A stretch of 9,378 bases of DNA from DATEPR01 sp036503065 (GTDB lineage: Bacteria; Actinomycetota; Actinomycetes; Mycobacteriales; Pseudonocardiaceae): NCBI GenBank assembly GCA_036503065.1, contig DASXXM010000066.1:1-9378 (forward strand). The letters run 5' to 3'. Positions within the stretch are counted from its first letter, which is position 1. Each line of letters begins with the position of its first letter. Positions 1 through 6,138 of this stretch are shown here, in pieces. The position numbers and the translations under genes are program-made. The notes under the pieces are model-generated. The model saw only the letters and a program-made list of their open reading frames with translations. It made no database searches and was not told the origin of the DNA.

Positions 1-348
1 GTCGCCGGCAGGCGACGCGGTGCCCAGGTTGCCGCCGACCGTGCCCCGGTTGCGGATCTGCGGCGACCCCACGGTCCGGCTGGCCATCGCGAGACCGGGG
101 AGCTGGTCACCCAGTTCGGTGATGATCCGGGTGTAGGGCACTCCCGCGCCGAGCCGGATCCGGCCGTCCACCGTCGCCCAGTCGGCGAGTTCGGCCGCCG
201 GCCCGAGGTCCAACAGCGCCTGCGGGCGGCGGTGGTCGAGGTTGAGCTCGACCATCACGTCGGTGCCGCCCGCGATCGGCACCGCGTCCGGATGTGCCGC
301 CTTGGCGGCCAAACAGTCGGCCCAACTGCTGGGGCGCAGGAAGTCCAC
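1..348 (-). CDS. FAD-binding subunit of a molybdenum hydroxylase (xanthine/CO dehydrogenase medium-subunit type), N-terminal part
   Basis: The first 116 codons are present; the gene continues beyond the left edge. The product should be the FAD-carrying subunit that passes electrons from the iron-sulfur subunit of a molybdopterin hydroxylase (xanthine dehydrogenase or aerobic CO dehydrogenase type). The protein opens with DFLRPSSWADCLA. It carries the first FAD-binding motif as AGGTDVMVELN (about residues 26-36) and the second as IRNRGTVGGNLGTASPAGD (about 98-116), both diagnostic of the FAD_binding_5 (PF00941) fold. I chose GTG at 348 because AGGAGG (360-355 on this strand) lies six bases upstream. 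An in-frame ATG at 366 would include that ribosome site in the coding region. It faces away from the gene at 621 and is probably the first gene of its operon. The substrate cannot be read from this part; xanthine is the commonest in actinomycetes, but this is inference. Confidence 0.88.
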   Translation of the reverse strand, partial: MDFLRPSSWADCLAAKAAHPDAVPIAGGTDVMVELNLDHRRPQALLDLGPAAELADWATVDGRIRLGAGVPYTRIITELGDQLPGLAMASRTVGSPQIRNRGTVGGNLGTASPAGD

Positions 349-537
349 GCACCGCCTCCTCGTCATGCCGTCCGGGTCACGGACCGGCACGGGCCTTCCG
401 TCTGGATTCATCCACGATACGGCCGGTCGGCCGGCCGGGGCGGTGCAATTGTGCGCGACCGGCCCGGCGCCGGCCATCGGGCGCCCGCTCGAAGATCCTT
501 CTTCGTTTCACGCGGAACACACACGTACCACGATGTC

Positions 538-600
538 TTCGTTCCTTTAGCAAGACTCCTTGCGCAACGAACTTTGATAAAGCTATGCTGCTATCGAAGT
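538..600. promoter_or_regulatory. Candidate promoter/operator region for the 621 gene, with palindromes
   Basis: The 272-base divergent gap (349-620) becomes AT-richer here. An imperfect palindrome ACTTTGATA (571-579) / TATCGAAGT (592-600) has one mismatch and a 12-base spacer, the size of a dimeric repressor site. A possible promoter TTGCGC (560-565) / TATGCT (584-589), spacing 18, has its -10 box inside the palindrome. Just upstream lie a perfect GCAAG-ACTC-CTTGC inverted repeat (550-563) and TTCGTT/AACGAA arms (538-543, 566-571). The boxes are read by eye. The palindrome suggests a MarR-like or similar dimeric regulator, but no regulator gene is in the window. Confidence 0.4.
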
Positions 601-620
601 CACGATGAGGGGAGCGCACG

Positions 621-857
621 ATGGAGAACTCGTTGGACGCACTGCGGGCCCAGGTCCGGTACCGCCAGCACGACCTGGCGGTCGAGGCCGACCAGGCCCG
701 CCTTGCGCGTGCCGTCCGGTCCCGTCCTGGCCCCTGGCTGTTCACCCGCCGGGATGCCCGCAGGCTGCACGCGGAGGTCGCCGCGTTCGTCGCCGGTGCC
801 GCGCCGGCCGACCAGCGCCCAATCGAAACCACGAGCGCCGGCACCCGGTGTCGGTAA
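621..857 (+). CDS. Small hypothetical protein, 78 aa
   Basis: I do not recognise this family. The ATG at 621 follows a purine-rich GAGGGGAGC stretch, giving a plausible ribosome site, and a promoter/operator-like region lies just upstream. The product is arginine- and alanine-rich. The first half (about residues 1-32) is probably helical with heptad-like spacing (ENSLDALRAQVRYRQHDLAV). A central RPGPWLFTRRDARRL segment is followed by an alanine-rich helix and a polar tail. There is no signal peptide, membrane segment or recognisable catalytic motif. The stop codon lies inside the first arm of a pair of alternative hairpins. It could be a small cytosolic or DNA-associated protein. A chance open frame in GC-rich DNA is also possible, but the upstream signals argue against it. 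Confidence 0.5.
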   Translation: MENSLDALRAQVRYRQHDLAVEADQARLARAVRSRPGPWLFTRRDARRLHAEVAAFVAGAAPADQRPIETTSAGTRCR

Positions 858-895
858 CGGCCGTCCTGTTACCGGACGGTGTCGTCCGGTAACAG
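852..895 (+). terminator. Alternative hairpins after the small gene (terminator- or attenuator-like)
   Basis: CTGTTACCGGAC (866-877) and GTCCGGTAACAG (884-895) form a perfect 12-bp stem with loop GGTGTC. GTTACCG (868-874) can instead pair with the upstream CGGTAAC (852-858), which contains the TAA stop of the small gene. The two stems are mutually exclusive. There is no U-run, but many actinomycete terminators lack one. A further GTCCGGTAA occurs at 939-947. Confidence 0.6.
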
Positions 896-972
896 TCCAC
901 AGTGGCCTTGCGGCAACCTGCACCCGGAACCGGTCGCGGTCCGGTAATCTCGGCACCGCCGAAAGGCCGACA

Positions 973-996
973 GAAGGTGGGGCCAGCCCCACCTTC
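973..996. terminator. GC-rich perfect inverted repeat before the DUF998 gene
   Basis: GAAGGTGGGGC (973-983) and GCCCCACCTTC (986-996) are perfect complements separated by CA, so the hairpin would close over a four-base loop. Weaker flanking arms CCGAA (959-963) and TTCGG (999-1003) could extend it. It lies 87 bases before the start at 1083. It may terminate transcription from the left or be a structured leader; the sequence does not decide between these. Confidence 0.5.
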
Positions 997-1082
997 GGTT
1001 CGGGTGTCAGCCGGCTGGTCGGGTCGCCTCAGGTGATCAAGACTGGGACCCAGATCCAGAACCCAGCCGACAGGAGGCGTCG

Positions 1083-1808
1083 ATGCAGGTGGAGACCATT
1101 CTCCCGGGGGAGCTGCACGAGACCCGACCCACCGTGTTCCACCGCACGACCACGCTCGCCAATCGATTGCTGCTGCCCTTCAGCCTGGCCGCGGTCTTCG
1201 TCGCCACGGTCATGGTCGTCGTACTGCACCTGCTCCCGGAATGGGGCGGGGTCAACCCGATCACCGGCATGCTGAGCGACTACGGCGTCCTCCCGGACGG
1301 CTGGGTGTTCGACACGGCACTGGACATCATGAGCCTCGGCTCGGTGGCCCTGCTGGTGAAGATGGCCTGGCACGGCGTGGTGCGCGGCCGCGTCCCGTTC
1401 ATCCTGATGGTCAGCTGGTGCGTGTGCCTGGTGGGCATAGGGACCTTCACCAAGGACCCGAACACCTCGGCCCAGACCTTCCGCGGCGCATTACACCTGT
1501 ACTCGACCGCGGCCGCATGCTTCAGCCTGCCGGTGGCCGGCATGGTGCTGGGCTGGCAGCATCGACGAGACCCGGAATGGCGGCGCCTCGCCTGGACGAC
1601 GCAGGCACTCGCGTTGATCTCGGTACCGTGCTTCCTGCCGTTCGTGATCTCGTTCTTCATCATCCGAATCACCCACTCACCCGGCCTGGCAGTCCCAACC
1701 GGCCTGGTAGAACGCCTGATGGGCGTGGTGGATATCGCCATCCTGGTCGTACTGGCCGTCTGGGCCCACCGAGCTGCCCATGCCAGAACCCGCCTGGTCG
1801 CCGCATGA
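1083..1808 (+). CDS. DUF998-type integral membrane protein, 241 aa
   Basis: This is a polytopic membrane protein of unknown function that resembles the DUF998 (PF06197) family. About six hydrophobic segments are visible, near residues 29-51, 78-96, 103-122, 139-158, 173-195 and 210-228. The conserved-looking loop after the first helix reads NPITGMLSDYGVLPDGWVFD, similar to the 'NP-x-x-x-x-x-S-(D/E)-Y' signature of the family. FTKDPNTSAQTFRGALHLYS precedes the fourth helix and supplies the family's typical histidine. The start is well supported: AGGAGG at 1072-1077 sits five bases before the ATG. Length is usual for the family. No partner gene is evident; the downstream ankyrin gene is 288 bases away across structured non-coding DNA, so an operon is doubtful. 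I am confident of the membrane topology and moderately confident of the family. Confidence 0.85.
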   Translation: MQVETILPGELHETRPTVFHRTTTLANRLLLPFSLAAVFVATVMVVVLHLLPEWGGVNPITGMLSDYGVLPDGWVFDTALDIMSLGSVALLVKMAWHGVVRGRVPFILMVSWCVCLVGIGTFTKDPNTSAQTFRGALHLYSTAAACFSLPVAGMVLGWQHRRDPEWRRLAWTTQALALISVPCFLPFVISFFIIRITHSPGLAVPTGLVERLMGVVDIAILVVLAVWAHRAAHARTRLVAA

Positions 1809-1831
1809 CGGAACGCCCTCAGACCGGCCCT

Positions 1832-1918
1832 GCTCAGCGCTTCGCGCTTTCGCCGGGTCGGCCGTCGTGCCCTCTGGGGGGGGACCCCGGACCCCCGCGG
1901 GCTCGGGCGCTGAGCGCC
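1832..1918. repeat. Structured GC-rich spacer element with inverted repeats and a G8 run
   Basis: After the DUF998 stop, GCTCAGCGC (1832-1840) is exactly complementary to GCGCTGAGC (1907-1915). Local hairpins sit at each end: AGCGC-TTC-GCGCT (1836-1848) and GGCGCT-G-AGCGCC (1906-1918). Between them is a run of eight G (1876-1883) followed by tandem GACCCC/GGACCCCC blocks (1883-1896), which could fold back on the G-run. It resembles an interspersed intergenic repeat or a terminator cluster. Whether it is multicopy cannot be told from one window. Confidence 0.45.
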
Positions 1919-1943
1919 ATCGCGGTTCGTATCGTGTTGCGTC

Positions 1944-2015
1944 GGGCCTGCCGCCGAACTGGCGACCGGCGACGCCCGAACCGGCACCACCAACCCTGTC
2001 GCGGACTATTTCGGC
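1944..2015 (+). pseudogene. Probable decayed partial copy of the ankyrin gene's 5' end
   Basis: Read in the frame of the downstream ankyrin gene, this stretch gives PAAELATGDARTGTTNPVADY. The real gene has PAAEVVELATRLFGHARTG followed by ATKALADY. At the DNA level, ACGCCCGAACCGGC is identical (1972-1985 and 2161-2174), and the match continues for 22 of 23 bases. The remnant has no start codon and carries in-frame deletions relative to the gene; a TGA lies upstream at about 1911. I infer an old partial tandem duplication. Convergence in GC-rich DNA is the alternative. Confidence 0.45.
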
Positions 2016-2096
2016 AGTCGACGTCCGACCCGGCCCGATGGTCCTGGCCATGCCGGCCTGCCGAGCCGCTCGCGCCCGAGACCAGCTGGTCACGGC

Positions 2097-2510
2097 ATGA
2101 CCGAGCTACCCGGGGAGCCGGCCGCGGAGGTGGTCGAGTTGGCGACGCGGCTGTTCGGCCACGCCCGAACCGGCGCCACCAAGGCCCTCGCCGACTACGT
2201 GGCCGCGGGCGTCCCACCCAACCTGGCCAACGAGACCGGCGACACCCTGATCATGCTCGCCGCCTACCACGGCCACGCCGAAACGGTTCGCGCCCTGCTG
2301 GCCGCGGGCGCCGACCCCGACCGCCCCAACGACCGAGGCCAAACCCCGCTGGCCGGCGCGGTGTTCAAGGGCGAAACAGCGGTGGTCAAGGCACTGGTCG
2401 ACGGCGGCGCCGACCCCACGGCCGGCCAACCGTCCGCCGTGGACACCGCCCGAATGTTCGGCCGGACCGACCTGCTGGCCATCTTCGAACAGCACCCGCC
2501 CACCTCCTGA
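2097..2510 (+). CDS. Ankyrin-repeat protein, 137 aa
   Basis: This is a small cytosolic protein made almost entirely of ankyrin repeats, a protein-binding scaffold; the partner is unknown. Two full repeats are clear: about residues 48-80, starting GDTLIMLAAYHGHAETVRAL with AAGADPD at its end, and 81-110, with GQTPLAGAVFKGETAVVKAL and DGGADP. A capping half-repeat (ATKALADYVAAGVPPNLAN, 27-45) precedes them and a degenerate one (AVDTARMFGRTDLLAIF, 114-130) follows. There is no signal peptide. The ATG at 2097 lacks a Shine-Dalgarno sequence. In its place is a perfect 12-bp palindrome, GACCAGCTGGTC (2080-2091). The start could therefore be leaderless, or lie at a GTG near 2130 preceded by GGGGAG. 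The gene converges on the phosphotransferase gene, whose stop is 26 bases away. Confidence 0.85.
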   Translation: MTELPGEPAAEVVELATRLFGHARTGATKALADYVAAGVPPNLANETGDTLIMLAAYHGHAETVRALLAAGADPDRPNDRGQTPLAGAVFKGETAVVKALVDGGADPTAGQPSAVDTARMFGRTDLLAIFEQHPPTS

Positions 2511-2536
2511 CCGTCCGTACAACCGCAGGTTCCCGG

Positions 2537-3415
2537 TCACCGACCGGAGCGCCAGGCCCGAACCCGGGCTTCGATGTCGCTCCTGCGTGCCGCGGTCGGG
2601 AACCGCCACTGGAACACCAGCGACCACAACAAAACCGCCAGCCGCCGCCCAGCCAGGAACGGCGCACGAGCCGACTCGTCCGGCGCCCCCGGATAACCGG
2701 CCACGGCAGCCCGACCGTCCAACCGACTCGTCAGCTCCAGACAGGCCAGATCCCAACCGACCGGGCCGAACCAGGCATCCTCGAAGTCCGTCCAGACAGG
2801 CCCGGCACCGGTGTACATCAGGTTCCCCGGATGGGCGTCACCGTGCAGTGGGACGGACAGGCCAGCGGCGACCAACTCCTCGGCGACCCGGGCCGCATCG
2901 GCCAGCAGGTCCGGGATCTCGGCTGCCACCAGCGGGTCGAGCGCGCCAAGGCGCCGCAACACGTCGGTCAGCGCCGCCGCCTCGATCGGTGGCGTGCGCG
3001 GCAGTTCGCCGGGATAGGCCCGCAGTGCCGCGTGCAGGTCCGCCAACAGCGGACCGACCTCGTCCGGGCGCCAGACGTGACCGCGATCGTGCGGCACGTA
3101 GGTCCAGAACGTGATCGTCCGACCGTCCGACGACCGGTGCGGCCCGGCCGGCAGCTCACCACTCGGCGGCACCACCGGCGCGCCCTGCCCGGCCAGCCAG
3201 CCTGCGATCGCCACGTCCTTCGCCAGGGTCACGTCCACGTCGGACCGGACGAGCCCGGTCAGCGCCGCCACCCTGGCCACGATCGGCGCAGGCGCCAGGT
3301 GCACCAACACGTTCGACCCGTTCGCCAGCACCGCGGGCGCTCCACACCGGACACCGTGCGCGGCCGCCACCTCAACGGCCGCATCAAGAGCCCGGTCCGG
3401 CATGGCCGGCAGCAT
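2537..3415 (-). CDS. Aminoglycoside phosphotransferase (APH)-family kinase, 292 aa
   Basis: This is a soluble kinase-fold phosphotransferase of the APH/choline kinase superfamily (PF01636). The Brenner loop is HGDAHPGNLM (residues 191-200) with catalytic Asp193. The metal-binding aspartate is in WTDFEDAWFGPVGWDL (Asp210 and neighbours). The N-lobe glycine-rich strand is ANGSNVLVHL (31-40), with a typical ARVA strand after it. Length is normal for the family. The start chosen is ATG at 3415, with AGGTGGT upstream; an ATG four codons in is also possible. It lies 31 bases after the stop of the DUF305-like lipoprotein gene on the same strand, so the two may be co-transcribed. The family includes antibiotic-resistance enzymes and many small-molecule kinases. 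Nothing in the sequence identifies the substrate, so I do not call it a resistance gene. Confidence 0.9.
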   Translation of the reverse strand: MLPAMPDRALDAAVEVAAAHGVRCGAPAVLANGSNVLVHLAPAPIVARVAALTGLVRSDVDVTLAKDVAIAGWLAGQGAPVVPPSGELPAGPHRSSDGRTITFWTYVPHDRGHVWRPDEVGPLLADLHAALRAYPGELPRTPPIEAAALTDVLRRLGALDPLVAAEIPDLLADAARVAEELVAAGLSVPLHGDAHPGNLMYTGAGPVWTDFEDAWFGPVGWDLACLELTSRLDGRAAVAGYPGAPDESARAPFLAGRRLAVLLWSLVFQWRFPTAARRSDIEARVRAWRSGR

Positions 3416-3446
3416 GGCAGGACCACCTGCCGGCGGGCGACCGAAT

Positions 3447-4070
3447 TCAGCCGGTGATCGTCGCCAGCTGCGCCAGCTGTGTCTTGAGCTGCGCGGTCCA
3501 CTGCTGGGCCAACGCCTTGGCCTGTGAATTGCTGCCCTTCGACGCCTCGGTACCGGCCAACTGCTGCGCCGCGGTCAGGTTCCCGCGGACGTCCTGCAGC
3601 CAGTGCATGTCGAACGGCGTGCCGGTCAGCGACTGAAGTTGTTGCAGGTCGGCGGCTGCCAGCACGCCGGGCACCGAGCCGGCGACCGACTGCGGCGCCG
3701 GCTCGTTCCACTGGCTCAGCCAGCCGGTCATCGTGGTCACCGACGGCCCGGTGCCGCCGGCGATGTCCGTGGCCAGCGAATGGATCTGGGTGTTCGTGCT
3801 GCCCCTGGCGGCCAGGTTCGCGATCGTCACGGCCTGCTGCCGCAGTTGCACCGACTGGTCAATGAAAGTGACGTCGGCAGCATTGTGCTGGGTGCCGGCG
3901 GCACTCGACACGGGCGGTGCCGACGTGGTCGTCACCGCCGGACCGAAGGACTGGCCGTTGCCGGCCCCGGCGGGCGCCGACTGCTCGGCGTTCACGCAGC
4001 CGGCCAGACCGAGCACGGCGGCACTGAGCAGCACGGCAGCCGCCGTGTCACGGATGGCGGTTGTTCGCAC
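3447..4070 (-). CDS. DUF305-like secreted lipoprotein lacking the usual metal ligands, 207 aa
   Basis: The GTG at 4070 is preceded by AGGGGAG with seven bases spacing and gives a compact lipoprotein signal: MRTTAIRD, hydrophobic core, then lipobox LAGC with lipidated Cys25. An upstream in-frame ATG (4130) would bury this signal and has no ribosome site. After a Ser/Thr/Ala/Pro-rich linker, the body follows the two-half pattern of DUF305 (PF03713): DVTFIDQSVQLRQQAVTIAN in the first half and FDMHWLQDVRGNLTAAQQLA in the second. In ordinary DUF305 proteins these positions read like 'MIPHHQQAV' and 'LMIAHHQGA', with histidine and methionine ligands associated with copper. Here both HH pairs are gone, and the MPGMM-like loop is VPGVL. 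It is probably a membrane-anchored extracellular protein that keeps the helical fold without metal binding. Family assignment is by motif alignment from memory. Confidence 0.75.
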   Translation of the reverse strand: MRTTAIRDTAAAVLLSAAVLGLAGCVNAEQSAPAGAGNGQSFGPAVTTTSAPPVSSAAGTQHNAADVTFIDQSVQLRQQAVTIANLAARGSTNTQIHSLATDIAGGTGPSVTTMTGWLSQWNEPAPQSVAGSVPGVLAAADLQQLQSLTGTPFDMHWLQDVRGNLTAAQQLAGTEASKGSNSQAKALAQQWTAQLKTQLAQLATITG

Positions 4071-4186
4071 GTCTGTTCTCCCCTGTCGGCCGGTTGCCAG
4101 CGGCGCTGCCTTGTCATCAGACGGGGCCAAGCCTAGGACCGTGCTCTCCGTCGCCCCGCACCGTGCTCCATTCCGTTATTCACGCT

Positions 4187-4202
4187 GGTGACGCACGTCA
4201 CC
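4187..4202. promoter_or_regulatory. CRP/GlxR-type operator upstream of ctaD
   Basis: GGTGACG (4187-4193) and CGTCACC (4196-4202) are perfect complements around CA. The site contains GTGA-N6-TCAC (4188-4201), the core of the CRP-family consensus used by mycobacterial CRP and corynebacterial GlxR. It lies in the divergent gap between the lipoprotein gene and ctaD, centred about 107 bases before the ctaD start and 124 before the lipoprotein start. A TACCAT -10-like box occurs at 4265-4270 without a clear -35 box, as might be expected of an activated promoter. Confidence 0.55.
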
Positions 4203-4301
4203 CGGGGCCCGAGTGGGGTGGGCCGCGTCCATGGCCCTGCGCGGCCGCCCTACTCCTCGCGGTCTACCATCCGGAGCAAGCTTCGCGACCCAGGAGGCAT
4301 A

Positions 4302-6035
4302 GTGACGGCCGTAGCCCCTAAGCCGATCGCCACCCGGCCGTATCCGGCCCGGACGTCGGTCAAAGGGACGTACCTGCTGAAGATGTTCCGCACGACGGAC
4401 CCGAAGATGCTCGGCATCATGTATCTGACGACGTCGTTCGGGTTCTTCCTGGTCGGTGGCGTCATGGCGTTGCTGATGCGTACCGAGTTGGCGCAGCCGG
4501 GCCTACAGTTCCTGTCGCAGGAGCAGTACAACCAGCTGTTCACCATGCACGGCACCATCATGCTGCTGCTGTACGCGACGCCGATCCTGTTCGGATTCGC
4601 GAACTACATCCTGCCGCTGCAGATCGGCTCGCCGGACGTGGCGTTCCCGCGGCTGAACGCGTTCTCCTACTGGCTGTACCTGTTCGGTGGCCTGATCGTG
4701 CTGTCCGGCTTCCTCACCCCCGGCGGCGCCGCCGACTTCGGCTGGTTCGCCTACACGCCGCTGTCCGACGTGATCCACTCGCCGGGTGTCGGCGGCGACC
4801 TGTGGATCGTCGGCCTCGTGGTGTCCGGCCTCGGCACGATCCTCGGTGGCGTCAACATGACCACCACGGTGATCTGCCTACGCGCACCCGGCATGACCCT
4901 GTTCCGCATGCCGATCTTCACCTGGAACATCCTGGTCACCAGCCTGCTGATCCTGCTGGCGTTCCCGATCCTGACCGCGGCCCTGCTCGGCCTGCTCGCC
5001 GACCGGCACCTCGGCGCGCACATCTTCGACCCGGCCAACGGCGGCGTGATCCTCTGGCAGCACCTGTTCTGGTTCTTCGGCCATCCAGAGGTCTATATCG
5101 TGGCGCTGCCGTTCTTCGGCATCGTGTCGGAGATCTTCCCGGTGTTCTCCCGTAAGCCGCTGTTCGGTTACAAGAGCCTCGTCTACGCGACGCTGGCCAT
5201 CGCCGCGCTGTCGGTCACCGTGTGGGCGCACCACATGTACGCGACCGGCGCGGTGCTGCTGCCGTTCTTCTCGTTCATGACGTTCCTGATCGCGGTGCCC
5301 ACCGGGGTGAAGTTCTTCAACTGGATCGGCACGATGTGGAAGGGGCAGTTGACGTTCGAGACGCCGATGCTGTTCAGCGTCGGCTTCCTGGTCACCTTCC
5401 TGTTCGGCGGCCTGACCGGTGTGCTGCTGGCCGCCCCGTCGCTGGACTTCCACGTGTCGGACACGTATTTCGTGGTGGCGCACTTCCACTACGTGCTGTT
5501 CGGCACGATCGTGTTCGCCACCTATGCCGGCATCTATTTCTGGTTCCCGAAGATGACCGGCCGCATGATGAACGAGCCATTGGGCAAACTGCATTTCTGG
5601 ACCACGTTCCTCGGTTTCCACATGACCTTCCTGGTGCAACACTGGCTGGGCGCGGAAGGCATGCCGCGCCGCTATGCCGACTATCTGCCCAGTGACGGTT
5701 TCACCACGCTGAACACGGTCTCCACCATCGGCTCCTACATCCTGGGCGCCTCGGTGCTGCCGTTCATCTACAACGTGTTCAAGTCCTACCGTTACGGCGA
5801 GGTCGTCGAGGTGGACGACCCGTGGGGCTACGGCAACTCGCTGGAATGGGCGACGTCCTGCCCGCCCCCGCGGCACAACTTCACCGAACTGCCCCGCATC
5901 CGGTCCGAGCGGCCTGCTTTCGAACTGCACTACCCGCACATGGTCGAACGACTGAGGCTGGAGAACGAAGTAGGCCGCCGCCACCGGGAAGCGGCGACCG
6001 TCGGTGCCGGAGCGGACGGCCCCGACCACGGTTGA
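4302..6035 (+). CDS. ctaD: Cytochrome c oxidase (aa3-type) subunit I, 577 aa
   Basis: CtaD is the catalytic membrane subunit of the aa3 oxidase, reducing oxygen to water and pumping protons. All key residues are visible. Heme a ligands are His83 (in FTMHGTIM) and His396; the heme a3 ligand is His394 (VVAHFHYV, 391-398). CuB ligands are His261 in FGHPEVY, with cross-linked Tyr265, and His310-His311 (WAHHMYATG). Glu263 marks a type A1 enzyme. The D-channel Asn101/Asp112/Asn119 and the K-channel lysine Lys337 (TGVKFF) are present. About twelve membrane helices are apparent. The actinobacterial C-terminal tail (EWATSCPPPRHNFTELPRI) is complete. The GTG at 4302 is chosen because AGGAGG lies at 4292-4297; longer in-frame starts would run through the CRP-like site. 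Subunits II and III are not here. serB follows, as in mycobacteria. Confidence 0.97.
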   Translation: MTAVAPKPIATRPYPARTSVKGTYLLKMFRTTDPKMLGIMYLTTSFGFFLVGGVMALLMRTELAQPGLQFLSQEQYNQLFTMHGTIMLLLYATPILFGFANYILPLQIGSPDVAFPRLNAFSYWLYLFGGLIVLSGFLTPGGAADFGWFAYTPLSDVIHSPGVGGDLWIVGLVVSGLGTILGGVNMTTTVICLRAPGMTLFRMPIFTWNILVTSLLILLAFPILTAALLGLLADRHLGAHIFDPANGGVILWQHLFWFFGHPEVYIVALPFFGIVSEIFPVFSRKPLFGYKSLVYATLAIAALSVTVWAHHMYATGAVLLPFFSFMTFLIAVPTGVKFFNWIGTMWKGQLTFETPMLFSVGFLVTFLFGGLTGVLLAAPSLDFHVSDTYFVVAHFHYVLFGTIVFATYAGIYFWFPKMTGRMMNEPLGKLHFWTTFLGFHMTFLVQHWLGAEGMPRRYADYLPSDGFTTLNTVSTIGSYILGASVLPFIYNVFKSYRYGEVVEVDDPWGYGNSLEWATSCPPPRHNFTELPRIRSERPAFELHYPHMVERLRLENEVGRRHREAATVGAGADGPDHG

Positions 6036-6037
6036 AC

Positions 6038-6117
6038 CGGCGGCACGTAACCGCCGCACCTTCGTCGATCCACGCGAGCCCCGGAATCCGGCCAATGGCG
6101 GCCGGGCCGGGGCTCGC
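6038..6117 (+). terminator. Tandem hairpins between ctaD and serB
   Basis: Directly after the ctaD stop, CGGCGG (6038-6043) pairs with CCGCCG (6051-6056). Then comes a much stronger structure: GCGAGCCCCGG (6074-6084) pairs perfectly with CCGGGGCTCGC (6107-6117), enclosing a second stem CCGGCC (6088-6093) / GGCCGG (6100-6105). There is no U-run. It ends only 21 bases before the serB start, so there is little room for a separate serB promoter downstream of it. Partial termination or mRNA end protection for ctaD is likely. Confidence 0.7.
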
Positions 6118-6138
6118 CCTTGCCAGGAGGCGCTGACG

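Noticed and set aside
2533..2547. CCGGTC-ACC-GACCGG hairpin as a convergent terminator between the ankyrin and phosphotransferase genes
   Set aside because: The stem is only six base pairs and overlaps the last phosphotransferase codons; too weak to call.
1241..3457. Very long plus-strand open frame (738 codons)
   Set aside because: It runs out of frame through the DUF998 and ankyrin genes and antisense to the phosphotransferase. Its product is low-complexity Arg/Pro/Gly, the usual artefact of GC-rich coding DNA.
4071..4130. Upstream ATG start (4130) for the lipoprotein
   Set aside because: It would place 20 polar residues before the signal peptide; the GTG at 4070 has a good ribosome site and a standard signal.
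4188..4301. Longer N-terminus for CtaD from an upstream GTG
   Set aside because: The extension has no ribosome site, starts inside the CRP-type dyad and is not like CtaD; AGGAGG at 4292-4297 points to GTG 4302.
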